Below are positions 8,930 through 22,246 of a stretch of 64,000 nt of DNA, one piece after another. Location: positions 124,001-188,000 of the forward strand of contig NZ_SMCV01000005.1 of assembly GCF_004342285.1 (NCBI RefSeq). The letters are read 5' to 3'. The notes under the pieces were generated by a model. That model was given only the letters and a program-made list of their open reading frames with translations, ran no database searches and had not been told where the DNA came from. How positions within the stretch are numbered: the first letter of the stretch is position 1; each line of letters opens with the position of its first letter. The translations under genes and the position numbers were made by a program. The stretch comes from Klebsiella sp. BIGb0138 (lineage in GTDB: Bacteria > Pseudomonadota > Gammaproteobacteria > Enterobacterales > Enterobacteriaceae).

Positions 8930-10231
8930 TTAGTTCTGCGCCAGCGGTTTATTCGTTTTGAGCGGTGGCGAGTCGTCGTCGGCGGACTGGTTCTTCAGCA
9001 CGGTCCAGATAACCACGGCCCCCAGCAGGTCGAACACCGCCAGCACCGCGAACAGCGGGCTGAAGCCGATGGTATCGGCCAGAGCGCCGACCACCAGGGC
9101 GAACAGGGTGCTCGCCATCCATGCCGCCATCCCGGTCAGGCCGTTAGCCGTCGCCACTTCGTTACGACCAAATACGTCGGAAGAGAGGGTAATCAGCGCG
9201 CCGGACAGCGCCTGGTGGGCAAAGCCCCCGATGCACAGCAGCGCGATGGCGACGAACGGGCTGGTGAACAGGCCGATCATCCCCGGTCCAATCATCAGCA
9301 GCGCCCCCATGGTGACCACCATTTTACGCGACACAATCAGGTTAACGCCGAACCAGCGCTGGAACAGCGGCGGCAGATAGCCTCCAATGATACAACCGAG
9401 GTCAGCGAACAGCATCGGCATCCACGCGAACATGGCGATTTCTTTCAGGTTAAAGCCGTAGACTTTAAACATGAACAGCGGGATCCAGGCGTTAAAGGTC
9501 CCCCATGCCGGCTCGGCGAGAAAACGCGGTAGCGCAATGCCCCAGAACTGACGGTTGCGCAGGATCTGCCATGGGGACATTTTCTTGCTGTTGTCGGTCT
9601 GATGATGCGATTCCTGACCGCCGATGATGTAGTCGCGCTCTTCGGTGGTTAATTTCTTCTGGTCACGCGGGTGTTTGTAGAATACCAGCCACGCCATGGC
9701 CCAGATAAAGCTCAGGACACCGGAAATGATAAACGCCATCTGCCAGCTGTGCATCACAATTGCCCAGACCACCAGCGGCGGCGCAATCATCGCGCCGATA
9801 GAGGAGCCGACGTTAAAGTAGCCCACGGCAATAGAGCGTTCTTTTGCCGGGAACCATTCGGAGCTGGCCTTCAGACCCGCCGGGATCATCGCGGCTTCTG
9901 CGGCGCCGACGGCACCACGCGCCAGCGCTAATCCGCCCCAGCTGCCGGCCAGCGCCGTTGAACCGCAGAAAACGGCCCAGGCGATAGCAAAGAAGGCGTA
10001 GCCGATTTTGGTGCCCAGAATATCGAGAACGTAGCCGGCAACAGGCTGCATGACGGTGTAAGCAGCTGAATAGGCTGCGATGATATAGGAGTACTGTTGG
10101 GTGGAGATGTGTAACTCTTCCATCAGCGTCGGCGCAGCCGCAGCCACAGTGTTACGCGTCAGGTAACCCAGCACGGTGCCCATGGTCACCAGTGCGATCA
10201 TATACCAACGTAACCCTTTAATTTTACGCAT
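8930..10231 (-). CDS. exuT: Hexuronate:H+ symporter ExuT
   Basis: This 433-residue transporter of the major facilitator superfamily (anion:cation symporter family) has about 12 membrane helices. It imports galacturonate and glucuronate. The start at 10231 (MRKIKGLRWYMIALV) follows GAGG at six bases and equals the E. coli N-terminus. The protein is almost colinear with E. coli ExuT, apart from a divergent charged tail. It is divergent from uxaCA. Confidence 0.95.
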   Translation of the reverse strand: MRKIKGLRWYMIALVTMGTVLGYLTRNTVAAAAPTLMEELHISTQQYSYIIAAYSAAYTVMQPVAGYVLDILGTKIGYAFFAIAWAVFCGSTALAGSWGGLALARGAVGAAEAAMIPAGLKASSEWFPAKERSIAVGYFNVGSSIGAMIAPPLVVWAIVMHSWQMAFIISGVLSFIWAMAWLVFYKHPRDQKKLTTEERDYIIGGQESHHQTDNSKKMSPWQILRNRQFWGIALPRFLAEPAWGTFNAWIPLFMFKVYGFNLKEIAMFAWMPMLFADLGCIIGGYLPPLFQRWFGVNLIVSRKMVVTMGALLMIGPGMIGLFTSPFVAIALLCIGGFAHQALSGALITLSSDVFGRNEVATANGLTGMAAWMASTLFALVVGALADTIGFSPLFAVLAVFDLLGAVVIWTVLKNQSADDDSPPLKTNKPLAQN

Positions 10232-12127
<1,896 letters not shown>

Positions 12128-12145
12128 GTCCAGAGGTCGGTTGAT

Positions 12146-13633
12146 ATGCAATACATTAAAATCCATTCGCAGGATAACGTAGCCGTCGCGTTGGCTGACA
12201 TGAGTGCAGGTACCCAGGTCACTATCGATGATGATACGGTCACGCTAAGCCAGGACGTGGGGCGTGGGCATAAGTTCGCGCTACGCCCGGTTGCGAAGGG
12301 AGATAACGTGATTAAGTATGGTCTGCCCATTGGTCATGCGCTGGCGGATATCGCGCCAGGGGAACATATCCATGCCCATAATACGCGCACCAACCTGAGC
12401 GACCTTGACGAGTATAGCTATCAGCCGGACCTTAGCGAGCCATCGGCACAGCCCGCCGACCGCGAGGTGCAAATTTACCGTCGCGCTAACGGGGAGGTCG
12501 GGGTGCGCAATGAACTGTGGATCCTGCCGACCGTCGGCTGTGTTAACGGGATTGCCCGCCAGATCCAGAACCGCTTCCTCAAAGAGACCAACGATGCGGA
12601 AGGCATCGATGGCGTCTTCCTCTTCGGTCACACCTACGGCTGTTCGCAGCTGGGGGACGATCACATCAATACCCGCACCATGCTGCAAAATATGGTGCGC
12701 CACCCCAACGCCGGGGCGGTGCTGGTGATCGGTCTGGGCTGTGAAAACAACCAGGTCGATGCTTTCCGTGAAACCCTGGGCGAGTTCGATCCGGCACGCG
12801 TGCACTTTATGATTTGCCAGGCGCAGGAAGATGAAGTGGAGGCGGGGGTTGAGCACCTGCACCAGCTCTATCGCGCGATGCGCGAGGACAAGCGCGAACC
12901 GGGCAAACTGAGCGAGCTGAAGTTTGGCCTGGAGTGCGGCGGCTCGGATGGCCTCTCCGGCATCACCGCCAACCCGATGCTGGGCCGTTTCTCGGACTAC
13001 CTGATCGCCAACGGCGGGACGACCGTGCTGACGGAGGTGCCGGAAATGTTCGGCGCCGAGCGGCTGCTGATGAGCCACTGCCGGGATGAAGAGACCTTCG
13101 GCAAGCTGGTGACCATGGTGAATGACTTTAAACAGTACTTTATTGCGCATAACCAGCCGATTTACGAGAACCCATCGCCGGGCAATAAGGCGGGGGGGAT
13201 CACCACGCTGGAAGATAAGTCGCTGGGCTGCACCCAGAAAGCGGGTTCCAGCCAGGTGGTAGATGTGCTGCGCTACGGCGAGCGTCTGAAGGTCCACGGT
13301 CTCAACTTGCTGAGCGCGCCGGGTAACGATGCGGTGGCGACCAGCGCCCTGGCCGGGGCGGGTTGCCACATGGTGCTGTTCAGTACCGGTCGCGGCACCC
13401 CTTATGGCGGTTTTGTGCCGACGGTAAAAATCGCCACCAACAGTGAGCTGGCGGCGAAGAAGAAGCACTGGATCGACTTCGATGCCGGCCAGTTGATTCA
13501 CGGCAAAGCGATGCCGCAGCTGCTGGAGGAGTTTGTCGACACCCTTGTCGAAATCGTCAATGGCAAACTGACCTGTAATGAGCGCAATGACTTCCGCGAG
13601 CTGGCCATCTTCAAGAGCGGCGTCACCTTGTAA
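12146..13633 (+). CDS. uxaA: Altronate dehydratase
   Basis: UxaA dehydrates D-altronate to 2-keto-3-deoxygluconate. The 495-residue length equals E. coli UxaA. The protein has the N-terminal SAF domain (about residues 10-85) followed by the large dehydratase domain with cysteine-containing motifs FGHTYGCSQLG and GLGCENNQ and the ECGGSDGLSG motif. It is the second gene of uxaCA. uxaB, whose product makes altronate, is not in this window, as in E. coli. Confidence 0.95.
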   Translation: MQYIKIHSQDNVAVALADMSAGTQVTIDDDTVTLSQDVGRGHKFALRPVAKGDNVIKYGLPIGHALADIAPGEHIHAHNTRTNLSDLDEYSYQPDLSEPSAQPADREVQIYRRANGEVGVRNELWILPTVGCVNGIARQIQNRFLKETNDAEGIDGVFLFGHTYGCSQLGDDHINTRTMLQNMVRHPNAGAVLVIGLGCENNQVDAFRETLGEFDPARVHFMICQAQEDEVEAGVEHLHQLYRAMREDKREPGKLSELKFGLECGGSDGLSGITANPMLGRFSDYLIANGGTTVLTEVPEMFGAERLLMSHCRDEETFGKLVTMVNDFKQYFIAHNQPIYENPSPGNKAGGITTLEDKSLGCTQKAGSSQVVDVLRYGERLKVHGLNLLSAPGNDAVATSALAGAGCHMVLFSTGRGTPYGGFVPTVKIATNSELAAKKKHWIDFDAGQLIHGKAMPQLLEEFVDTLVEIVNGKLTCNERNDFRELAIFKSGVTL

Positions 13634-13730
13634 TGGCCAGTCGCTCCTCGTCTGACGGTCAGGGGACGTGCCAGCGCGGCGGTGGGCGAAGGTATCTGTT
13701 TTGGTTATCATTGTTGATGTGAATAACGGC

Positions 13731-13760
13731 GCGCCATACAAGGGGCGCTGTTTGTTTTTA
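13731..13760 (+). terminator. Probable terminator of uxaCA
   Basis: GCGCC (13731-13735) and GGCGC (13744-13748) pair around an eight-base loop. They are followed by a T-rich run (13749-13759, TGTTTGTTTTT) about 100 bases after uxaA and before ygjV. Confidence 0.55.
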
Positions 13761-13782
13761 TCTTTTCTGACAAGGATCTTTC

Positions 13783-14334
13783 ATGACCGCGTATTGGCTT
13801 GCCCAGGGCGTGGGGGTCATCGCCTTTCTGATCGGAATCACCACCTTTATCAATCGCGACGAGCGTCGTTTTAAATGCCAGCTGGCGTTGTACAGCGCCA
13901 TTATCGGCCTGCACTTTATCCTGATGGGGGCGCTGCCGGCGGGTATGAGCGCCGGGCTTAACGCCGTGCGCACGCTGATTTCTCTGCGTACCCGCAATCT
14001 GTGGGTCATGGCGATATTTATTGCCCTGACGCTGATTCTCGGCTTTGGAAAACTCCAGCATGCGATGGAACTGTTGCCGGTAGTCGGCACCGTCGCCAGC
14101 ACCTGGGCCCTGTTTCGCTGCCAGGGGCTGACCACCCGCTGCGTGATGTGGTGCTCTACGGCGTGCTGGGTCACGCATAACTTTTGGCTGGGGTCGATTG
14201 GCGGCACGCTGATTGAAGGCAGCTTTCTGATCGTCAACGGTCTGAATATTATTCGTTTCTGGCGGCTGCAAAAACGCGGTATCGATCCGTTTAAAAGGGA
14301 GGAGGCGCTGGAAGAGAACCCCTCCGCCCGCTAG
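13783..14334 (+). CDS. ygjV: Inner-membrane protein YgjV
   Basis: The 183-residue protein has five to six hydrophobic segments. Its short N-terminal stretch (YWLAQGVGVIAFLIGITTF) and the later LGFGKLQHAMELLPVVGT segment match the YgjV/Imp-YgjV family. AAGGA precedes the ATG. E. coli YgjV has the same length and a position between uxaA and sstT. Function is unknown. Confidence 0.9.
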   Translation: MTAYWLAQGVGVIAFLIGITTFINRDERRFKCQLALYSAIIGLHFILMGALPAGMSAGLNAVRTLISLRTRNLWVMAIFIALTLILGFGKLQHAMELLPVVGTVASTWALFRCQGLTTRCVMWCSTACWVTHNFWLGSIGGTLIEGSFLIVNGLNIIRFWRLQKRGIDPFKREEALEENPSAR

Positions 14335-14351
14335 CGGAGGGGAGGCGGGGC

Positions 14352-15599
14352 TTAATCGCGCAGCGCGTTTTTCGCCAGCTGCTCATCTTCAGCAATACAG
14401 GCGGCGGCGGTAAACAGCACATCGGTGGAGGAGTTCAGCGCGGTTTCGCAGGAGTCCTGCAACACGCCGATGATAAAGCCGACCGCGACCACCTGCATGG
14501 CGACATCATTGGGAATACCGAACATATTGCAGGCCAGCGGAATCAGCAGCAGCGACCCTCCCGCTACGCCGGACGCGCCGCAGGCGCACAGTGAGGCGAC
14601 CACGCTGAGCAGCAGCGCCGTAGGCAGATCCACCGGGATCCCCAGGGTATTCACGGCGGCCAGGGTTAGCACCGTAATGGTGATCGCGGCCCCGGCCATA
14701 TTGATGGTGGCTCCCAGCGGGATAGAGACGGAATAGGTATCGCGATCGAGGTTCAGTTTTTCGCTCAGCGCCATGTTCACCGGAATATTGGCGGCGGAGC
14801 TGCGGGTGAAGAAGGCGTATACGCCGCTTTCGCGCAGGCAGGTCAGTACCAGCGGATACGGATTGCGGCGGATTTTCCAGAACACCAGCAGCGGGTTAAT
14901 CACCAGCGCCACCAGCAGCATACAGCCCACCAGCACCATTAACAGCTGAGCGTAGCCCCACAGCGTTGCAAAACCGGTAGAGGCCAGAGTTGAAGAGACC
15001 AGGCCGAAAATACCCAGCGGCGCAAAGCGAATGACCATTCTCACCATGAAGGTCACCGCATGGGAGACGTCATTGATCAGGTTTTTGGTCGTCTCGTTGC
15101 CGTGACGTAGGGCAAAGCCGAGACCGACGGCCCACACCAGAATTCCGATATAGTTGGCATTGAGCAGGGCATCGATCGGGTTCGCGACCATACTCATCAG
15201 CAGCCCGCGCAGTACTTCGATAATCCCTGACGGTGGCGTAATATCGCCGGCAGCGGAGGTCAGGTGCAGCGTTGACGGGAAGATGAAGCTAAACAGCACG
15301 GCGGTTAACGCGGCGCTGAAGGTTCCCAGCAGGTACAGGAACAGAATCGGGCGGATACTGGTTTTTTGCCCCTGCTGATGGCTGGCGATGGAGGCCATCA
15401 CCAGCATCAGCACCAGTACCGGCGCCACGGCCTTCAGCGCGCCGACGAACAGCGTGCCGAGCAGACCGACGGCGATCGCCGTCGGCTTCGAGACCAGCGC
15501 CAACAGCACGCCGAGAACCAGACCGACTAAAATTTGTTTGACCAGGCTGCCCTGGGCCAGACGTTGAAACAGGCCCGATGGGGGAGTTTGTGTCGTCAT
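14352..15599 (-). CDS. sstT: Serine/threonine:Na+ symporter SstT
   Basis: This 415-residue transporter of the dicarboxylate/amino acid:cation symporter family imports L-serine and L-threonine with sodium. The C-terminal half shows the family motifs [20 protein letters not shown] and [20 protein letters not shown], which form the substrate and sodium sites. Length is that of E. coli SstT (414). It converges with ygjV, leaving only 17 bases between their stops. Confidence 0.95.
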   Translation of the reverse strand: MTTQTPPSGLFQRLAQGSLVKQILVGLVLGVLLALVSKPTAIAVGLLGTLFVGALKAVAPVLVLMLVMASIASHQQGQKTSIRPILFLYLLGTFSAALTAVLFSFIFPSTLHLTSAAGDITPPSGIIEVLRGLLMSMVANPIDALLNANYIGILVWAVGLGFALRHGNETTKNLINDVSHAVTFMVRMVIRFAPLGIFGLVSSTLASTGFATLWGYAQLLMVLVGCMLLVALVINPLLVFWKIRRNPYPLVLTCLRESGVYAFFTRSSAANIPVNMALSEKLNLDRDTYSVSIPLGATINMAGAAITITVLTLAAVNTLGIPVDLPTALLLSVVASLCACGASGVAGGSLLLIPLACNMFGIPNDVAMQVVAVGFIIGVLQDSCETALNSSTDVLFTAAACIAEDEQLAKNALRD

Positions 15600-15815
15600 T
15601 ATCTATACCTTCTTGTGATGTTGCTGTCCGTCTCACGTACGTACTCTTTGTTACGTTTATGTCCGGATGTAAGTAAATATTTTCCTGGTCGAGTATACGG
15701 AAAGAACGGTGGGGAGAAAGCGTAAAATGCTGCTTCTTTATCCGGGATCTTGTTTTTTAACTATGTATTAACGATTTTGTGACATGGTGAGAAATACTGC
15801 GCGGTGGAGGTTGCT

Positions 15816-15844
15816 GGCCGGGGGAAAGCAGGCTCCACCCGGCC
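15816..15844 (-). terminator. Hairpin after alx
   Basis: GGCCGGG (15816-15822) and CCCGGCC (15838-15844) form a perfect 7-bp stem ten bases past the alx stop on the minus strand. The loop is 15 bases and no T tract follows, so its role as a terminator is uncertain. Confidence 0.45.
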
Positions 15845-15853
15845 ATTTGCGGT

Positions 15854-16822
15854 TTATTGCCGCTGTTTCTTCTTATCGTGTTGCTGATTGACCCAGGCGT
15901 TAATCAGCAGGGTCAGCGTCAGAATGCCGCCAACCGCGCCGAGCGAAACGCTAATCGGGATATGGTAGAAGTCGACAATCAGCATCTTGACGCCGATAAA
16001 TACCAGAATCACCGACAGGCCATACTTCAGCATCGAGAACCGCTCCGCGACGCCCGCCAGCAGGAAGTACATCGCGCGCAGGCCCAGAATCGCGAACAGG
16101 TTTGAGGTTAGTACGATAAACGGATCGGTGGTCACGGCAAAAATCGCCGGGATGCTATCGACCGCGAAAATCACGTCGCTTAGCTCCACCAGGATCAGCA
16201 CCAGCAGCAGCGGCGTGGCGAACAGGACGCCGTTTTGCCGGGTAAAGAAGCGCTCGCCTTCAATCTTATCGGTCATACGCAGGTGATTGCGGATCCAGCG
16301 TACCAGCGGTTTATCGCCGATACCGGAATCATCTTCTTTCGCCAGCGCCATTTTCACCCCGGTAAACAGCAGGAATGCGCCAAACAGGTACAGCAGCCAC
16401 TCGAACTGGGAAATAAGCCAGCTCCCAGCGAAGATCATCGCCGTACGCAGCACGATCGCCCCCAGCACGCCATAGACCAGCACCCGTCGCTGTAGCGCAG
16501 GCGGCACGGAGAAATAGCTGAACAGCATTAACCAGACGAAGACGTTATCGACGGCCAGCGCTTTCTCAATCAGATAACCGGTGAGGAAAGCCAGCGCCTG
16601 CGGATCGGCAACGGTACGCCCTTCGGTTTGTACCAGGTACCACCAGAAAGCCGCGTTGAAGAGAAGAGAGAGCGTTACCCAGAGAATGGACCAACCTGCG
16701 GCCTGTTTCATCGTCATGCTATGCGCACCGCGCCGTCCCTGAAGCAGGAGATCGATGGCCAGCATGATCGCCACGACCACAGCGAATCCGCCCCATAACA
16801 ACGGTGTGCCGACAGTATTCAT
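15854..16822 (-). CDS. alx: TerC-family membrane protein Alx
   Basis: The protein has 322 residues from the ATG at 16822, which gives the [20 protein letters not shown] start of E. coli Alx (321 aa). It has seven to nine membrane helices and the TerC-family acidic motifs [12 protein letters not shown] and [21 protein letters not shown]. coli Alx is strongly induced at alkaline pH through its leader RNA and is linked to manganese export. A longer open frame runs into the leader and should not be translated. Confidence 0.94.
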   Translation of the reverse strand: MNTVGTPLLWGGFAVVVAIMLAIDLLLQGRRGAHSMTMKQAAGWSILWVTLSLLFNAAFWWYLVQTEGRTVADPQALAFLTGYLIEKALAVDNVFVWLMLFSYFSVPPALQRRVLVYGVLGAIVLRTAMIFAGSWLISQFEWLLYLFGAFLLFTGVKMALAKEDDSGIGDKPLVRWIRNHLRMTDKIEGERFFTRQNGVLFATPLLLVLILVELSDVIFAVDSIPAIFAVTTDPFIVLTSNLFAILGLRAMYFLLAGVAERFSMLKYGLSVILVFIGVKMLIVDFYHIPISVSLGAVGGILTLTLLINAWVNQQHDKKKQRQ

Positions 16823-17045
16823 TACAATGTTCCTTACATAAAAACAAAACGGCTGACGTCGGAAGACGGCAGCCGTTGCGTGTTTATGCATAGACCTCGC
16901 CTTCCGGCAAGGTCTCACTTACAACAATAAAAGAGCCGCTTAACGTCGGCTGATGCTTTTATTATTGCCCGGCGACCGGATGCGCTTTTGCACGCATCGT
17001 AATGACGATCCACCGGCAAGGAAGTTACTCCCCTTTGCACGTAAC
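16823..17045 (-). ncRNA. Structured alx leader (pH-responsive, yybP-ykoY-type element)
   Basis: The roughly 220 bases upstream of alx carry several strong stems on the transcribed strand. GATGCG/CGCATC lies near 16980-17000, and GACCTCGCC/GGCAAGGTC at 16893-16914. A G/C-rich intrinsic-terminator-like stem at 16849-16876 has a TTTTGTTTT tail (16841-16849), just ahead of the alx ribosome site. E. coli alx has a well-studied pH-responsive element of the manganese-sensing yybP-ykoY family here, and several segments read the same from memory. The boundaries are approximate. Confidence 0.8.
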
Positions 17046-17102
17046 AAAGTATTACAAGTCATAAATGGCGTCAATGGCGACGGACGGCCTATTTACACTC
17101 CT

Positions 17103-18092
17103 TTACGCCACCTGCGGATTATCCGCCGGGAATACCACGCCGGTCTGGCGGCGAATTTCGCTCAACAGTTTGGCCGTGCTGCGGCTCACTTCCAGTCCCG
17201 GGTGAAGCACCTGATTATTTTCCACCAGACGCGCAAACTCTTCCGCCTCATACAGCATCGTATTGATGTGCTGCGGCTGCGTCAGATCCTGCGCTTTCCC
17301 GCCGCGTGGGATGAAAGAGAGCTTCTGGCATTCAGAAATTTTCTCGATCACCAGCGCGCCGGCCTCGCCCTGGATTTCGCTTGCCAGGGTAGAGTCGCTC
17401 ACCTTGGAATGGTGCAGGGTGACGTCAAAGTCCGCGTAACTGAGCACCACCGTCCCCTGGGCATCGACGCCGCTGTCCAGCAGGCTGGCGCTGGCGTGAA
17501 CCGCCCGCGGCTCGCCCCATAGCGCGACGGCCGAAGCCAGGCAATAAAAACCGATATCCATAATCGAGCCGTTGGAGAAGGCCGGGTTGAAGGTATTCGG
17601 ATTCTCGCCGTCGAGATAGCGCTGATAGCGGGAGGAGTACTGGCAGTAGTTGATAAACGCTTTATGCAGTTTGCCTACTTTGCCGAGCGACTGCTGCAGC
17701 AGCAGGAAATTCGGCAGGCTCGCGGTTTTGAAGGCTTCGAACAGCACCACCTGGTTTTCGCGGGCGGTATTGATAGCGGCTTCGACTTCCCGCAGATTGG
17801 AGGCCAGCGGTTTTTCGCAAATCACGTGCTTTTTATGGCTCAGGAACAGCTGCGTTTGCGGGAAGTGCAGGGAGTTCGGGCTGGCAATGTACACCGCGTC
17901 GACGGCATCGCTTTGCGCCAGAGCGTCCAGCGAGGTGAACAGATGGTCGACGGGATAGTCGTTAGCGAAAGCCTGCGCCTGCTCGAGGCTGCGAGAGTAA
18001 ATCGCGGTGAGTTTATACTTGCCAGTTTCATGGGCGGCATCGACAAACTGTTTGGTAATCCAGTTTGTACCAACAACAGCGAAACGTATCAT
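17103..18092 (-). CDS. ygjR: Gfo/Idh/MocA-family oxidoreductase YgjR
   Basis: The 329-residue protein has an N-terminal NAD(P)-binding Rossmann fold (IRFAVVGTNWITKQFVDAA; family motif VICEKPLASN near residue 90) and the C-terminal beta-sheet domain of the Gfo/Idh/MocA dehydrogenases. It matches E. coli YgjR in length and position. The substrate is unknown; the family acts on sugars and inositols. Confidence 0.9.
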   Translation of the reverse strand: MIRFAVVGTNWITKQFVDAAHETGKYKLTAIYSRSLEQAQAFANDYPVDHLFTSLDALAQSDAVDAVYIASPNSLHFPQTQLFLSHKKHVICEKPLASNLREVEAAINTARENQVVLFEAFKTASLPNFLLLQQSLGKVGKLHKAFINYCQYSSRYQRYLDGENPNTFNPAFSNGSIMDIGFYCLASAVALWGEPRAVHASASLLDSGVDAQGTVVLSYADFDVTLHHSKVSDSTLASEIQGEAGALVIEKISECQKLSFIPRGGKAQDLTQPQHINTMLYEAEEFARLVENNQVLHPGLEVSRSTAKLLSEIRRQTGVVFPADNPQVA

Positions 18093-18165
18093 AAACGTTG
18101 ACGAACTCCGTTAGAGGGGACCTCCTGCCACTCTACCATGCCATCATGACAAAACCAGTGCGTGA

Positions 18166-18669
18166 CTACGCAGAACGATTTAACGAAAGATGCGTTAGCC
18201 ACAGGCGCGTATCAAACTCCAGCTGGTGGTACTGCGGCTCCATATGGCAGCACAGCTGATAGAACGCTTTGTTATGATCCTTCTCTTTCAGGTGCGCCAG
18301 TTCATGCACCACGATCATTCGCAAAAACGCCTCCGGCGCCTCGCGGAACACCGTCGCCACGCGGATCTCGGCTTTCGCTTTCAGCTTGCCGCCCTGGACC
18401 CGTGAAATCGCGGTATGCAGGCCGAGCGCGTTGTTGAGGACGTGGATCTTGCTGTCGTACATTACCTTGTTCACCGGCGCGGCGCCGCGCAGATAGCGGG
18501 TTTTCAGATCCTGAGTGTACTGATACAACGCCTTATCGCTATTGACGTCATGCCCTTGCGGGTAACGTTTTTGCAGGACCTCGCCCAGCCGCTGCTCGGC
18601 AATTAAGGTGCGAACCTGAGAAAGTAAATTCTCCGGGTAACCCTGCAGGTAAGTGAGTTGACTCATCAA
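18166..18669 (-). CDS. ygjP: YgjP-like metallo-hydrolase (reported UTP pyrophosphatase)
   Basis: The 167-residue protein carries a zinc-protease-like HELAHLKEKDHNKAFY motif near residue 120, the mark of the YgjP/DUF45 family. E. coli YgjP has the same length and was reported to hydrolyse UTP to UMP and pyrophosphate. It is divergent from rlmG. Confidence 0.9.
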   Translation of the reverse strand: MMSQLTYLQGYPENLLSQVRTLIAEQRLGEVLQKRYPQGHDVNSDKALYQYTQDLKTRYLRGAAPVNKVMYDSKIHVLNNALGLHTAISRVQGGKLKAKAEIRVATVFREAPEAFLRMIVVHELAHLKEKDHNKAFYQLCCHMEPQYHQLEFDTRLWLTHLSLNRSA

Positions 18670-18802
18670 CGCTCCAGATAAAAGATATTCATATCATCCC
18701 TCAGGCTGCTGCGGCGCATCCTGAATGATTTTGTCGCTAAAAAGGGTATACTCACGCACCCTTTTCAGGGATAACGCCAAATTTTACCACTCAGGAGGGC
18801 CG

Positions 18803-19939
18803 ATGAGCCACTTAGACAACGGTTTCCGTTCACTGACACTGAAACGTTTCCCGGAAACGGATGACGTTAACCCGCTACTGGCGTGGGAAGCGGCGGATGA
18901 GTATCTGCTGCAGCAGCTGGACGATACGGAGATTAAGGGCCCGGTCCTGATTCTGAACGACACCTTCGGCGCATTAAGCTGTGCGCTGGCGGAACATACG
19001 CCATACAGTATCGGCGATTCGTACCTGACGGAACTCGCCACGCGTGAGAATTTGCGTCATAACGATATTGCCGAGTCCAGCGTGAAATTTCTCGACAGCA
19101 CGGCAGAGTACCCACAGACGCCGGGCGTGGTGCTGATCAAAGTGCCAAAAACGCTGGCGTTGCTGGAGCAGCAGCTGCGGGCGTTACGCCTGGTGGTGAC
19201 GCCGCAAACCCGTATTATCGCGGGCGCCAAGGCGCGCGACATTCATACATCCACGCTGGAGCTGTTTGAAAAAGTGCTGGGCCCGACCACCACCACCCTG
19301 GCCTGGAAGAAAGCCCGCTTGATAAACTGTACCTTCGCCGCGCCGGCCCTTGCCGAGGCGCCGCAGACGCTGAGCTGGAAGCTGGAAGGGACGGAGTGGA
19401 CGATTCACAATCACGCGAATGTGTTCTCACGAACCGGGCTGGATATTGGCGCGCGTTTCTTCATCGAACATCTTCCTTCCAACCTCGAAGGCGAAATTGT
19501 CGATTTGGGCTGCGGCAACGGGGTGATTGGTCTGACGCTGCTGGAGAAAAACCCGCAGGCTAGCGTGGTGTTTGTGGATGAATCGCCGATGGCCGTGGCC
19601 TCCAGTCGCCTGAACGTGGAAACCAACATGCCCGAGGCGCTTGACCGCTGCGAGTTTATGATTAACAACGCCCTGTCCGACGTTGAGCCGTTTCGCTTTA
19701 ATGCGGTGTTGTGCAACCCGCCGTTTCACCAGAAACATGCGCTGACGGATAACATCGCCTGGGAGATGTTCCATCACGCGCGCCGCTGCCTGAAGATTAA
19801 CGGCGAGCTGTATATTGTGGCCAACCGTCACCTCGATTATTTCCACAAGCTGAAGAAGATTTTCGGTAACTGTTCTACCGTCGCCACCAATAATAAATTC
19901 GTGGTGTTGAAAGCGGTGAAGGTGCGTAAGCTGCGCTGA
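18803..19939 (+). CDS. rlmG: 23S rRNA G1835 N2-methyltransferase
   Basis: RlmG methylates N2 of G1835 in 23S rRNA using S-adenosylmethionine. The start at 18803 ([20 protein letters not shown]) follows AGGAGGG and gives 378 residues, as in E. coli; open frame upstream of it is ignored. The C-terminal catalytic domain shows the SAM site [20 protein letters not shown] and the NPPF motif ([12 protein letters not shown]) for amino-group methylation. The N-terminal half is a degenerate second Rossmann domain. Confidence 0.96.
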   Translation: MSHLDNGFRSLTLKRFPETDDVNPLLAWEAADEYLLQQLDDTEIKGPVLILNDTFGALSCALAEHTPYSIGDSYLTELATRENLRHNDIAESSVKFLDSTAEYPQTPGVVLIKVPKTLALLEQQLRALRLVVTPQTRIIAGAKARDIHTSTLELFEKVLGPTTTTLAWKKARLINCTFAAPALAEAPQTLSWKLEGTEWTIHNHANVFSRTGLDIGARFFIEHLPSNLEGEIVDLGCGNGVIGLTLLEKNPQASVVFVDESPMAVASSRLNVETNMPEALDRCEFMINNALSDVEPFRFNAVLCNPPFHQKHALTDNIAWEMFHHARRCLKINGELYIVANRHLDYFHKLKKIFGNCSTVATNNKFVVLKAVKVRKLR

Positions 19940-19998
19940 TGTGCCGATCGCCTTCGCCGGGCGAGGTGAGGGCAGTCGCAGGTCGTTCGGCGAGGCGT

Positions 19999-20047
19999 GT
20001 AGCCCGGAGAAGCGCAGCGCCTCCGGGGAACCCCCGGCCCGGGCTAC
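19999..20047. repeat. Intergenic palindrome between convergent rlmG and fadH
   Basis: GTAGCCCGG (19999-20007) pairs with CCGGGCTAC (20039-20047) around a G/C-rich interior. The form is that of enterobacterial REP/BIME-like elements, which often sit between convergent genes and act as bidirectional 3' ends. Confidence 0.6.
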
Positions 20048-20052
20048 TGCCG

Positions 20053-22089
<2,037 letters not shown>

Positions 22090-22209
22090 CTAATATGTAA
22101 CATTATTGTTATGTGGTCGGATGAGTTACTAATTTAGCCGTCGCGGGCAAAAAGTGAAAAAGGGAGTGCGGTGATTGTGATGGGATTCAAAGAACGAGGG
22201 CGGGAGCGT

Positions 22210-22233
22210 CCCCCGCCGCCGTGGAAGCGGGGG
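22210..22233 (-). terminator. Hairpin downstream of lsrK
   Basis: CCCCCGC (22210-22216) and GCGGGGG (22227-22233) form a 7-bp stem just after the lsrK stop on the minus strand. No T tract follows. The region up to 22246 and the fadH promoter side (22075-22209) show nothing else that I can support. Confidence 0.35.
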
Positions 22234-22246
22234 AAGAAGGGGGCGT

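Noticed and set aside
12281-13741. Long open frame antisense to uxaA (486 codons)
   Set aside because: It lies wholly opposite a well-supported gene, is rich in histidine, glutamine and arginine as expected from reversed G/C-rich codons, and shows no domain.
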